From contig RPFO01000175.1 in the NCBI GenBank assembly GCA_009746045.1, positions 3,603,231-3,667,230 on the forward strand: a DNA stretch of 64,000 nucleotides. The letters are read 5' to 3'. Below are positions 51,068 through 61,923 of the stretch, in pieces (the first letter of the stretch is position 1; the number at the start of each line of letters is the position of its first letter). Under the pieces are notes generated by a model. That model ran no database searches. It was not told the DNA's origin and was given only the letters and a program-made list of their open reading frames with translations. The position numbers and the translations under genes were made by a program. Source of the stretch: Mesostigma viride. Lineage: Eukaryota > Streptophyta > Mesostigmatophyceae > Mesostigmatales > Mesostigmataceae.

Positions 51068-51986
51068 TCAGGCAAGACCACCACGGCTGGCCCCAGGCGC
51101 GTCCTGGTTCTCCTTGTCGCTGTCGTCGTCGCTGTCGCTCACCACAATCAGCTCTGGTACCCTGCTACCTGCTGCGCCGTCGTCGACCCGCTGTCGGCCC
51201 GCGATGACTGAATCGTCACCGTTGGTAAAGTAGACAGGTGACAACCCGTCGTTGGCACCTCGCGGATTGTACGTTGGCACCTCGTGGTCGCCAAGTGCCT
51301 CGTCGCCTAGCCCAGCGACACCCCCTGCTCCTACCTCAAGGTCACTCTCGTACCCAAGAGGTGCAAACTCCTCCCAACGCGTCACACGAACGCGAAGGGG
51401 CGGGGGCAGCTCCTGAAAAGGAACTCTTACTCGCTCTGGAAACCTGCCGACTCTTGTCGCGCGCTGTCCTCCGGCGATGGCTTCCGCTGTCGCCCCGACC
51501 TCTGCAAGCCGCCTGTGATGCTCCGCTCCGCGTCGTTCACGCCTAACTGGCCCGCTGCAACACCCTCGTCGCCGATGCCGCCTGCGAAAGCACGTGGTAC
51601 TCCCGCGCCCGCTACTGTCGGCACAAACTCGTGTCGCCCTGCGCCAGCTGCTCCGCAACCTCGCCTCGCCTTGCTGCCAACTCCGTCCGCACTCGCTCTG
51701 CTACTGCAGTAATCACCGTCTGGATGCCGACCAACCCGTGAAGCTCCTGCTCAAGGTCGTCGATGCTCCGGTGCTCCGGAATGACGATGGTTTGTACGTG
51801 TCGCAGAATTCGCTCCCAATCTTCGACCTGGTCGTCGACGAATTGCACGAAGCTGCGATTTACAGGCGGACGATCTGCAAGCAATAAAGATAGATCCCGA
51901 ACGACACGGCGTAATTCAGGAGAAATCGAACCCCCAGCAGACTGCCGAAACCGGAAATCCTGCTGCCGTTGTTCCTCCTGCACCAT
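51068..51986 (-). pseudogene. B2 accessory ORF ahead of gag (frameshifted)
   Basis: Counterpart of the B1 306-residue ORF. The N-terminal half (51986-51612) and C-terminal half (51658-51068) are in different frames, joined near 51640. The C-terminus is again acidic (VVSDSDDDSDKENQDAP). It shows that the ORF is an inherited part of the family. Confidence 0.6.
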
Positions 51987-52079
51987 TCACCACCGGACGA
52001 GCTCCTCTCGTCGTCAACGCTGCACACCGCAACCGGCAACGACCCTCCTGGCCGTTCCGCTGAGACTGGTTGTAATTTG

Positions 52080-52773
52080 AGTTAAGTTCTTAGCACACGC
52101 AATGTGAAGGATATGGTTGCAATGCAGCAATGTGTGAATATGGTTGGAAACGGAGCTTTGTTAAATCGGATAATGTTTACAGCGCTCAACACTTGAGGCT
52201 TGTACACGAGCTTGCCAAGTCAAGGCACAACACGTGAGGCGGGCTCGCAAGAGATGCCCATTTGGCACTGGCCTATTGTTTATATACTTGTGCACTGTGC
52301 TTGCTAGTCCTGAGCAGCCTAGGAGGCCTGCTCAGTAATAACACCCCGGTACAGTATTCACTACCTGTACAGCGCCCAGTCCTATACAGTAGGTCTGCCA
52401 TACAGGCACAGTGACCACAGAGTACAGTCACCACAGTGATTATTGCATCTGCACCTAGAAGTCCAGGACTAAGCCTGCGGTACCAACAGACCACAGGTTA
52501 AGGTTCCTATTTCCTGCGTACGACGTATTAATCCAATACCGTCGTAGGTACAGCACCTAATTCCTGTCAGCCCAGGAATTACTGTCGACCCCATATGTCG
52601 TCGGCAAATATTCACGTCCGACTTAGAAGAACAGCCGGCTCGCGCTCGCGCGCGACCGGGAAGTCGGAACGCCATAACTTTCTTGATACTTGTCGGAATG
52701 AACTCGTTCCGGTGCCGCTGGAATCGCAGAGATATGCCGAATCAGGATCACGCCAATGCGCTTGGCGTTAACT
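52080..52773 (-). repeat. B2 5' LTR
   Basis: About 694 bp. It shares with the B2 3' LTR several bases that differ from B1 (for example CTTAGCACACGC, TTTATATAC). Confidence 0.9.
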
Positions 52774-52778
52774 AAAAA

Positions 52779-54328
52779 TATAACCGATTTTGGAGCGAAA
52801 AAGTGGGTGCGGGAATGATCTGAGGTGGATATGGCGACCTGACAATCGTGGCCGGCGTTTTCACGTGCGTTTATCATTTCGGGCGCCCAGTAGCAAAACC
52901 GAAAGGTCGTTAGTTATGCTTAAAGGCTGTGAAATTTTCTGCGCAAGTTTTTATGTGTAGCGCTGTAGCACAGCGGCACAACACAAATGGGTCGCAGATC
53001 GCCTGCTCGCGGAGGGTCGATTTTGGCACAAACATGTTAGTGTATTAGCAATGGTGGTGCGAATCGAGCCAGGAAATTTTTGTGGACGATTTTGATTATA
53101 GTCTGGAGTTTATAAACGGAGTATTTGACATGGGAGCGCCTGGGCCGTGATATTCTTGCCCGATTTCCATTGTCGACCATGTTTTAGGGACGTTCAGGCT
53201 GGGCAGCGAGCGCACCTTGTAGGTCTTCACTTTCGGTATTTCTTGGACCTAGAACGCAGCACAAGCGTGGTTTATATCATTTTTGAACCGGTTGGCCAGC
53301 TTTGGTGCGCTCAGCTCTCGGAAAGCTGACCTCGCTGCGGATTTCAGCGACTTTTTTGCAACCATCTGAATGAGGCGACGTAAGTAGCAGGTACGTGCCG
53401 GGGTGCCCTAGATCATGAGTGTAACTGGCAACGCTGTCGTGGTGTTTTGAGTCAGTAAGCTATGCCTAAAAAGAGGGGACGCTCTCTGTGCACATAACTG
53501 TCACACATAGTTGGTTTACGTCATACAATTTTTTACGTCTCTATCTTCGTCGTCCGCTGCAGCTAAAACACACATGCGTAAGAGCAGTTTTACTCATGTG
53601 TTAGTTATAAACCATGGTCCTATGGCCTGCAGTCGTTCAGGGTGTTCTCAGACAGTATATACAATATGGTTTACGTGTTACATGCACCCTGAATTCGCTC
53701 ACAAAGCGTTGCATGTTAGCACAACGTTGCTCTGTAACTTGATTTGGCTGCATTCATGTGTTAGTTGCAATGCAAATGCAATGTTTTTTCATCGCTGGGT
53801 GGTGGCCAGCATGTCCGTGATGTCAAAGAAGGTTTGGCATATGCTTAGAGAAAGTTTACCGCAAGGGGTGGGCCATGTTCAAGCCGGGCAACCTCAGCAA
53901 CCATGCAACCGTATATTGCATTACCTGCACCATCTGTGACACCGTTAAGCACGCGTATATATAGAGGCAGCCACAGCAGGGTATGGCCTTGTTATACGCT
54001 GCCCCGTCATCCCAAGGCCTCGTAGGGTCCCCTAGCGCTTGTAAGATGCTCAAGGGACCGTGTGGATAGCATGGTCATGCGTTGACACTAATTGGTCCTA
54101 TTGGTCCTAAATTCTCATTTTGACCAAATTCGCGGTTTGAGGCCTGCCATGGGCCAGGGTCCATTCAGGCACTAAATGTAATTATTTGAACCCAGGTTTT
54201 TGTCCAAAATTCAAAAAGTGTGTTATCTGTCAGTGGTAAAAATGCCAGGGTCAAAATTTGATCTTTGCACATATATTTTTTAATTCAAACTGGTCCTAAA
54301 ATAAGGACTTTTCTTGGGAACATGGACA
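52779..54328. other. Body of T right of B2, no recognisable gene
   Basis: 1.55 kb, AT/TG-rich. The longest open frame (53511-53939, plus) has no protein features. Several GGTCCTA motifs lie near the right end (54096, 54105, 54292). Confidence 0.45.
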
Positions 54329-54573
54329 CTAGGCTGCTCAGGACTAGCAAGCACAGTGCACAAGTATATAAAGAATAGGCCAGTGCCAATTGGGCATCTC
54401 TTGCGAGCCCGCCTCATGTGTGTTGCCTTGACTTGGCAAACTCGTGTACAAGCCTCAAGTGTGTGAGCGCTGTAACATTATCCAATTTTAACAAAGCTCC
54501 GTTTCCAACCATATTCACACATTGCTGCATTGCAACCATATCCTTCACATTGCGTTTGCTAAGAACGTTAACT
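54329..54573 (+). repeat. B1 3' LTR, second part
   Basis: Resumes with the CTAG duplication and ends AACGTTAACT at 54573, followed by GGTTC, the B1 target duplication. It contains the TATA box copy at 54365-54372. Confidence 0.9.
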
Positions 54574-54578
54574 GGTTC

Positions 54579-55185
54579 GGTGTGACTTGCTTTAATGCCG
54601 TTCCTGCCAGAATCAGCCCTTTAAAAGAAATTTAGTCTAGTTACCCTGGAGCTTCACAGTTAATAAACGTGTTTTCCCTTTTTCAATGCATCGGTCATAT
54701 GCAATGTCGTGGTTTCTTGGTCTTGCACATCTCAATAATGGCGGTGCTAGGCTTTCACTTGGGTCACCCTTTCAATGTTTTGTACCAGTCAGAAGTATCT
54801 TTTTTTATGCCGAGCATGATGTTGTTTGCTATGCCTTTGGTCTGGTTAGGTGTACATGTGCACATGCTGCAGCCCAGCGTTTCTAATCATGGTCCTGTTT
54901 AATGCTGTATTTCCCCCTTCCTGGTTTATGCGTGCAGGTAAATGTGCAACGAAGCACAGTTTGGCAGAGTAAATGAAGAACCAAATGATCTACAAGATCT
55001 GCCAAACGATGAAGAAACAATCCTCTTTTTGTTGTGATTTATTTTTTGCCTATGAATAAAAGATTTTTTAAAGAATATTTATCAATGTAATAAATGCACT
55101 GATTGTGAGTCATGCCCCTGTTGTACATAATCATCTTGCATTGTTGTATTTCTGACGGTCCCTGATAACACCATTTTTTTGTCCC
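54579..55185. other. Unassigned DNA right of B1
   Basis: Continuation of the host or older repeat DNA into which B1 inserted (the left flank is at 29577-29590). No gene seen. Confidence 0.4.
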
Positions 55186-55560
55186 AGAATGGCTGGAGAA
55201 TTCGCCTGTGCATGTTTTTGATTTTCTTGAGATTCTACTCGTTTTTTTGTCCTGAGATTGTCCTGAGATTTTGTCCTGAGATTGTCCTGAGATTTTCACT
55301 ACAAAGTCAAAATCTCAAGACCTGAGTTTTTCGGTTGAAAATCTTGAGATTTTTTTCACCAGAAATCTCAGGACCCGAGGTGTGCACTTACCAGATTTTG
55401 TCAAGACGAAATATCAAGATCAATCTCAGGACAATCTCAGGAAAACTCAAGATCAATCTCAAGACATTCTCAAGACATTCTCAAGACATCTCAGGATTTC
55501 TCAAGATTAATAAAAAAAAACTCAGGACAATCTCAAGAAATCTCAGAGCGAATTTCCGCC
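55186..55560. repeat. Foldback tract of CTGAGATT / AATCTCAG repeats
   Basis: The left arm (about 55226-55300) has repeated TCCTGAGATT and the right arm (55305-55555) about a dozen AATCTCAGGA or AATCTCAAGA units, giving an imperfect inverted repeat with a centre near 55300. The tract abuts the 3' end of the minus-strand ORF at 55533. Confidence 0.7.
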
Positions 55561-56796
55561 GACTTCCTAGTGGAGGCCGTCGGCTGCTCTCCAGGCTCTG
55601 CTTCCGCCTCACGCTCTTGCGCAGTCAGCGCCACCGGTGTTCCCACTCGGGGAACTGCTCGGACCTCCTCTGCGTTATAAGGACCAAGCACTCGGCTCAC
55701 CGGCCTACCGTCTGCCGACAGCTCCACCGGCACTCTGGGCGCGCTGCCCCGGCGATACCACTCAAGGTTTCTGACCCACCGGCTACCACCACCCCGTCGG
55801 TCGTTGCGTGACCCCCGACCTATCTCAGCAAAATCGTGCTCCGGCTCAAAGGGAATGTGCAACTCTGCCCTGCGTCGAGCGGAGTACCCCTCTTGCGTAC
55901 CGTCGCCTTCGTCGATTCGCTGCGACGACCTGGCGATGATGCCTGCTGGTCGGTCCACAAACTGGTCGTGGAACTCCTCGGCGGTCACCTCGCGACCTGT
56001 GATGACGGTCACGGTTGGCCCCGTTGCCCCCGGCGCCCTATATGCACTCTGGGCGTGTCCATGCAACGTGGACCAGATAGATGCCCGGCGGTCGGGTGGT
56101 GATAACCCAATGGTCGGCGTGCCCCCGCGCCTCCTGGATCAATATATTGACCAAGTGCTCGCAGGTTTGAGCAACGACCTCCGCGGATCCCCACGGGTTG
56201 TCTTCCTCGCGCGTCTGCGCGTCCCGTATAATGTGCGACGCGTCCGTGCCTTCCCCCAAAGAGCTCGTAGCCACCCAGTGATTATACAATCTGGCACCAC
56301 CTAAACAGATGGCCGTCAGCTGACTCAGCGTTTCCCTCGCCAAGTCCAGCGCTTGAATTGTTACGTGACCGCCCTGGTACGCGACTTCCAAACTGTAAAT
56401 CAAAGAAGCAATCTCGTCCCGTATACCTACGAGACGCTCCGTGGCCACTCTGCCTGTTTCGCCTGGCGACGTCGTCGCCCTTATCCTCATTACCACCGGG
56501 TCGTTTGCAGACGGCCCAGCTGCGTTGCCGAACACAGCCACCCACCCGCCCTCAGCAAGGCCCCGCGCAACGTACGCCGCTTGCACGAAGGTAGATGCGT
56601 TGGACTGATGGGTATAAGGATAAAAAAAGCTCTCGCGCGCCGGCGGCACCGTCGTATCTTGGCGGCTGGGAGAAGATGACTCAGGCGTGTTTGCCCGAGC
56701 TTCGGCCGACATGAAAACTTGCACAGGAAATGCAATAATACGAGTTAACCCTTGGATGGTGTCTAACTCGTTCCTAAAAGTAGTTACCAGTTGCAC
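55533..56796 (-). pseudogene. Unrecognised ORF pair (252 + about 177 codons), one frameshift
   Basis: First frame 56796-56038 starts MQLVTTFRNELDTIQ. It is helical, with no Cys clusters. The second frame (from 56066, +1) continues with a Pro/Arg-rich sequence and no start ATG, so a one-base shift near 56050 probably split one gene of about 430 codons. Coding quality is clearly above the background around it. I do not recognise a family. Layout resembles the accessory/gag-like ORFs of the LTR elements here, but no similarity is evident. Confidence 0.45.
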
Positions 56797-58384
56797 TTTG
56801 CACTATAAAGTCCACAAACCAACCTAATAACAATTTTACTATCCATATTGGGACCAAAGCACACACATATATTGAGTTACATGGGGGTCATGTTGGTGGT
56901 CATGTTGCAATGTCCTATGGGTACATTTTAAGGACCCCCCCCAGGGGGATCCGCTGGGTGCGAGACATGATACACATAAAATGCATTTTATGTGGTTTAA
57001 ACAACTTTATTGGACCTGGCCTTGGAAAGGCAGTTAAATTGGTAGCCATGCATGGCTTCTGAACACTCACATCACTGGTTGTCCCAGGGACCCAGCTGTA
57101 CTATCTAAAAATAGCTGGAAGATGACAAGCTAAAAATGAGTGGCAGCTGTGCACCAGGGTACCCCCCTGTACTGTAACCGTTAATTAGTCCCTGCAAACT
57201 TGGTCTGAACATAGTGATGTCCGGTATCAGGGTGTACTACACATCTAGCTCTAGCAGCAGACCTAAAAATATCACGGAAATATCTACTGGCATTCGCGCC
57301 AGCTCGGTTCTAAAACTGGTCACTATTTGTAGTTACGAGTAAAACTGGTAACTAGAAATAGGTACCAGTACCATCCAAGGGTTAAGAACAAAGCCCAGAG
57401 CGTGAGCTCCTGGTCTTTCACGCACAACGGGATGAGCCAAAGTTGCAGGCAGCAACCTTTTAACCCGTGCACCAAGTCACGACCACGGTGGTCACTTCCA
57501 CGTCCAATGTGGGCGCCCACGGTTCGTGCTTGCCAAGATAGCTGGTCATCCCCCATGACCAAGCTATATCCTTTGCGTTGTTCCTCGTTCCCATCGGCGT
57601 GACGAGGCACGTGCAGGCATACAGACAAATCCCTAACGTCCACTGGCATCAGTGCAGAGCCAGGACGAGCTGGATTTGCCTAGGCACCTGCAACCTAGGA
57701 AGTACAGGACCTGTCACAAGCCTGCAAGGCCTAGTATCCTTGCAGTCCTGTGCCAGCTCCAGTACCCCACCAGTCACAGGCTGCTGCTCCTCCTGCATGG
57801 TCTACGTGGACCACAGTCACGTGATAGTCAGGCTAAGCCTGTGCAGGCACGGCCTGCCACGTGTCCTGTCCACTATACCAGAGGACTGCACCCTAGTCGG
57901 CCACGGACGGCTAGGACTTCGGGACCTCATATCTCGTCCCTTGTCTGTTTCAGGCGCGGTCAGCACAGTTAGTAAATGGGAATGACCGACTATGTACAAT
58001 GCTTGAGAACACGGTGTGCTGAGAGCAATGAATTGCTTGGTTCATTAGAAAATAGGTTTACCCTTTATCAACGTTCCTCTCACTGGCTGCGCCGCCAGTG
58101 ACCGTTGGGTGCAGACCGTTGGCCCGAGGCCGCACGATGACAGGTCGCAGTCTAGTCACTGCATCGTGTGATCACAGATCAATGCACGCTGCAGTACGGT
58201 CCCTATCTAGGATACTCTAGTACCGTCCAATGACAGGACACTACGTATACTGGGTACTGACATCTGTCACGTACCCCAGTACCCAAAGTACCTATCTAGG
58301 GAAACGTATGCGACTCGACTAGCATTCCTATCTGCATAGCCCACGTGGTATTTATATTCACATACCCACGTAGGTTTACAAGGC
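56797..58384. other. Unassigned DNA
   Basis: 1.6 kb without a recognisable gene or RNA. Short chance frames only (for example 57578-57985). Confidence 0.4.
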
Positions 58385-58499
58385 TTATTCATACGTTGTA
58401 TTCACAATGCCTTTGAGACTTAGTCTACAGCAAAGCATGGAGACTAACTCCAGTATTGTTTTATTATTTATTTCCCATGGTCGGCCGATGCCATCCAAA

Positions 58500-58580
58500 T
58501 GGATGGTACCCGACGTAACGTAACTGTAACGCGTAAATCCGTGACCTCCGACGTAAGTGACGTAACGTAAATGTTGCCGA
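58500..58580. promoter_or_regulatory. Cluster of ACGTAA / GACGTAAC motifs
   Basis: Within about 70 bp: GACGTAACGTAACTGTAACG, then CGACGTAAGTGACGTAACGTAAATG. TGACGTAA resembles the half-site bound by bZIP (CREB/ATF-type) factors. Whether this is a promoter is unproven. Confidence 0.3.
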
Positions 58581-58859
58581 TGGACGGGGGCAGACCCGAC
58601 ACGAATGAAAATGCCAAGGTTGGCCAGGTAATTGCACCATAGCCCAGTAAATACCTCGTGCATTTTATTGGTGGTCACGTGACATTTGCTAACATTTCTT
58701 ACCGTTGAGCGCGCGCATAGCGAGATATGGCTGTCAACGCGCCATTTTGGTGGAAATTTCGGGTTCCGCTGCTTGAAATGGGTGAGATGATGAACCCTGA
58801 ACGACGATGCATTATTTTGGTACGTCAAGAATGATCAGATTCAAGGAATTGGGAAAATA

Positions 58860-59040
58860 CGCAGTGGTTATTACCTGTGTCTTGGTCGTCACCATCAGAC
58901 GAGACGTCCCCTTTGGTATCGCCGGTTTCTTTTTGGTTTCTTGGTAGCTTCCGTCTGCCTGGGCCTTCCAATGTTTTGCGAAAGTCCGCGGCACCATTTG
59001 CTGGGAATGTGGACGCGGTAGACGTCATCTTTGCATAGAT
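58860..59040 (-). other. Possible first exon of a host gene
   Basis: On the minus strand, two overlapping frames open from ATGs (59031 MTSTASTFPANGAADF and 58997 MVPRTFAKHWKAQADGSY) run into a GT donor-like site, ACACAGGTAATAACC, near 58880. The second reads more like a real protein (basic, KKKPAIPKGTS). Without a matching acceptor or homologue this is tentative. Confidence 0.25.
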
Positions 59041-60262
59041 GAACAACATGGTAACGATGACGGAAGGATGGATAGAGCAGCTGTGGCCGCCTCTGCCACT
59101 AGCATTAGTATCCGTGACGTATGAGCATGTCGGCCAGCGGAACCCGGCCAGGTCATAATCAAGGCAATGCGTTTTCGTGTTGTTTGTATGGAAACTCGTA
59201 CGTTCATGCATGTCTTATGGTGGATGCATTAGTGGTAATTGCAACAGCCTTCCATGCCTGCTCAAGTAGGGGTGTTAGCCATTATGTTGTACCATTTGTG
59301 GCATTTCTTTGGGGGATACCGTTCAGTGAGTGCAAGGTGGCGTCATATTTGTATTCCAGCATGTTTGGCAGTCTATTGTGGTCAATTATATTGCTTCATT
59401 GTATGGCATGGCATAGTTGGCTGTTTGCGCGCGCGTAAGCCACACGTGTACACGCGTGCATTATACATGTCAAATGGGGTATCCGGGTGGTTTGACCAAA
59501 GGAAAGGACCATTGGACTATCCAACTAAATTGTCCAATGTTGGTATTGAGGTTTCTGACCCCCCCCTGAGAAAAATGGGGGGGTATACTTTTTCTTGCAC
59601 GGAAACGATCGTCTTTTGGCCAACTTTGGCTGAAGCTATCATCCAAATGCCTTGATAAACCAGTGATATTATTGCATATTCTGAAAGCCCTTGAAGTGTA
59701 GATGTTCCTAGCACCTGGGTTGAGGGTATTTGGAGTTGTGGTCTAGGAGTTATGATTTTTTTCATTTTGGGGGGTCAAAAAAGCAAAAAAAGTTGTGGCC
59801 GACTATGGGTTAATGCAGGTCTGCACCCCCAACATTATTGTTATTGTTTTTAAGTTGATTAGGGGTAAGGTAATCCACCCGGCTAAGGGCCACCTTAATT
59901 GCAAAACTCCTGGCATTCGCAGGACTGGGCAGTTTGTCATTCTGAGCACGGATTTGGAAGCAGCGACATCGACTTCGCATGGTAAAATTCTTGTTGGGAC
60001 CGTTTTGGCACCTTTTGGGGGGGTGGGGGGGGGGGGCGGGGAGGCAAAGTCGGTTTAAGGGCCACCCCTGTTTTTTAGCAGGAAAAAGCAGGGGAAAGCG
60101 GGGAAAGGCCTTGGTTACATGGCTAGCGGTTTATTAAATTATTCTGCTCAGCATGCAGCGCCTAACACATGGTGGGCTTCCAGTTTGCTAGCTGCTTCCA
60201 TTGACGGCTGAGAACCCTGAACTGAAGACGCAGAATAGCTGAGTGACAGACTTCGCGAGGGG
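59041..60262. other. Unassigned DNA with G-rich run
   Basis: No gene seen. It contains a G-rich tract (about 60017-60048), one arm of a 29-bp inverted repeat (59865-59893), and short chance frames. Confidence 0.4.
59865..59893. repeat. 29-bp inverted repeat, left arm
   Basis: GTAAGGTAATCCACCCGGCT followed by AAGGGCCAC; the exact reverse complement is at 62897-62925. Both arms are next to G-rich runs (60017 and about 62858). No target duplication was found. Confidence 0.7.
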
Positions 60263-60549
60263 ATGGCAGAAGACACGTCCGGGCATCCAGCATTCTCCCA
60301 GAGGATGCTGGATGCTGGCTTAGTTGACTATAGGCACTTTAAAGCCCTCGTCATCGTCACAATGAAAGACGCCGAGGGCAACGCTCCCAAGGCAACCGAC
60401 TGTAGAATTGTATCACCGGCGGGTTCCTTCTCGAGGTTGTTCCAGAGGAGAAATTGCGGGAATGCAGCTGGAACGACTATCAAAAACTGTTTAAGAAAGA
60501 GCACGCTACCATCGATGCTTGGAAGCAGCTGCGACAGCTGGCCACCTGA
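60263..60549 (+). pseudogene. Small host-like gene fragment with frame change
   Basis: From ATG 60263 the frame reads MAEDTSGHPAFSQRML...KDAEGNAPKATD. From 60406 the -1 frame reads NCITGGFLLEVVPEEK and ends LRQLAT at TGA 60547-60549. Both parts look like real protein, so either a one-base error, a small intron or a frameshift lies near 60400. AATAAA signals follow at 60567-60572 and 60684-60689. I do not recognise the family. Confidence 0.35.
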
Positions 60550-60792
60550 ATTGTGTTCAAGTTTTCAATAAAGTCTTTGCATGGTTGTGTGATTGATGAG
60601 CCGTGATTTGCCATGAAGTAGTCTAACTTATTATGGCACATCAAGCGACCACATAGGGCCACCTGAATCGTGTTCAAGTTTTCAATAAAGTCTTGGCATG
60701 GTTGTGTGATTGATGAGCCGTGATTTGCCGTGAACTAGTCTAACTTAGTATGGCACATCAAGCGACCACATAGGGCCACCCTGAATTGTGCC
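60541..60792. repeat. 117-bp tandem duplication including stop codon and AATAAA
   Basis: Units 60541-60657 and 60658-60774 plus a partial third. Each starts GCCACCTGAAT and contains TTCAATAAAG, so the 3' end of the small gene above, with its polyadenylation signal, is duplicated. Confidence 0.8.
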
Positions 60793-60975
60793 AAGGTGTG
60801 TGGGTGTGTCAAAAGTGTTCGATTGTTGTGTTACTTGCCATATCAAGCAACAACATGGAATCATAGATCCATTAAGACATATGAAGTGAGATCGACAACT
60901 ATTCTATTGTAGTTGTGAAACAACTAATTTAGTTAGACATTAGTTACTTCCATGGTCGTGGTCGTGTGCGTGGTC

Positions 60976-61184
60976 GTGTGCGTGTGCGTGTGCGTGTGCG
61001 TGTGCGTGTGCGTGTGCGTGTGCGTGTGCGTGTGCGTGTGCGTGTGCGTGTGCGTGTGCGTGTGCGTGTGCGTGTGCGTGTGCGTGTGCGTGTGCGTGTG
61101 CGTGTGCTTGTGCGTGTGCGTGTGCGTGTGCGTGTGCGTGTGCGTGTGCGTGTGCGTGTGCGTGTGCGTGTGCGTGTGCGTGTG
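60976..61184. repeat. (TGTGCG)n microsatellite
   Basis: About 35 copies of the hexamer, with one TGTGCT variant near 61105. The open frames through it (poly-CV, poly-RV, poly-TH, poly-AH) are products of the repeat, not genes. Confidence 0.95.
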
Positions 61185-61199
61185 AGCAGGATTGAGTGT

Positions 61200-61920
61200 G
61201 GGCAAGGGCAAGTGCAAGGGAAAAGTATCTAGAACCTTGATGTCTAATCACTGCAAGAAAATGTCCTCAAATGAGGACATTTTAAAGATGGATACCATTT
61301 GTAATAACTCACACACGTCAACACATCCATGGGTACGGTATGGCACCATTAACTTTTATGATATGCTCAAGAGTTGAAATGCTTTACATCCATGAAATAT
61401 GCTCATTGTATAATTGTTTACGATTTATGAATGTAGGGGGGTCGTTATGCACAAGTGACCAAAAAGCACTCTGACAAGTCATGTTCAATGTGCCAAGAAA
61501 GAAGGCATGGCCAGGTCATGGCTGGTCCTGAAAATGCACTGAGGGTGCCCACAACATGTCTACGTTACACCCTCGCTTTCCTAGACCCTGCAGCCTGCCA
61601 GGGGGGGGGGGCACAAAATGTAACTGGCAGCCAGGGACGATGGTGCAGGCCAAATAGCAGGTGTAAAGCTAGCTCAGTCCAAAGAGTGAAACAAGAAGCA
61701 AATATTTGCGTAGGCCACTTGAGGTTAGGTCCAAGATTGTCATTAGAGGCTTGGCTGCCACCACGGTGCTAAACCATGATGCTGAAGCCTCGCATGACAT
61801 ATGAAACATATTCTGAAAAGAGGCACGTATTGTAACACAATAACAATGTAAACATGACGAGCTCAAGTTTCCAAGCCAGTCTTCATCACTTGGACAAGAG
61901 TTAAAGCGTTAGAAACATAT
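61200..61920. other. Unassigned DNA
   Basis: No gene seen. A G-run (about 61600-61609) and a short chance frame at 61455-61772. Confidence 0.4.
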
Positions 61921-61923
61921 GGG

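Larger units (their letters stand above)
44754..52773 (-). mobile_element. Copia-related element B2, inverted relative to B1, inserted in T
   Basis: 8020 bp, LTRs 44754-45451 and 52080-52773, flanked by AAAAA on both sides (44749-44753, 52774-52778), the probable target duplication. The pol ORF is intact; gag and the accessory ORF carry frameshifts. It lacks the insertions of B1, so it shows the empty sites of C and A2. Confidence 0.9.
44535..54328. mobile_element. Unit T: non-LTR mobile unit with CTAG duplication, containing B2
   Basis: Inserted in the B1 3' LTR with a 4-bp duplication CTAG (44531-44534 and 54329-54332). Without B2 it is about 1.77 kb (44535-44753 plus 52779-54328). It starts TGTTAAGCC and ends GGACA. 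Near both ends is the motif GGTCCTWA...TWAGGAC: a perfect 17-bp hairpin at 44550-44586 on the left, and GGTCCTAAAATAAGGAC (54292-54308) on the right. Subterminal inverted repeats and no LTRs suggest a DNA transposon or MITE-like unit. No transposase ORF was found. Classification uncertain. Confidence 0.6.
29596..54573 (+). mobile_element. Copia-related LTR element B1 (accessory ORF, gag, INT-PR-RT-RH), with C, A2 and T nested
   Basis: Target duplication GGTTC at 29591-29595 and 54574-54578 frames the element. LTRs start AGTTAACGCC and end AACGTTAACT (again AGTT...AACT, not TG...CA). 5' LTR 29596-30291; 3' LTR begins 44080 and is split by unit T (44080-44534 plus 54329-54573). Polypurine tract AAGAAAAGAAAGGATTGG directly precedes the 3' LTR (44062-44079). 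Removing the nested C (32576-35318), A2 (39444-43831) and T (44535-54328) leaves about 8 kb, equal to B2. Confidence 0.9.

Noticed and set aside
57578-57985. 135-codon frame as a Cys-rich secreted protein
   Set aside because: No signal peptide or regular Cys spacing, and an overlapping frame of similar length argues for chance.
60933-61251. Poly-(TH), poly-(AH), poly-(CV), poly-(RV) frames
   Set aside because: Translations of the TGTGCG microsatellite.
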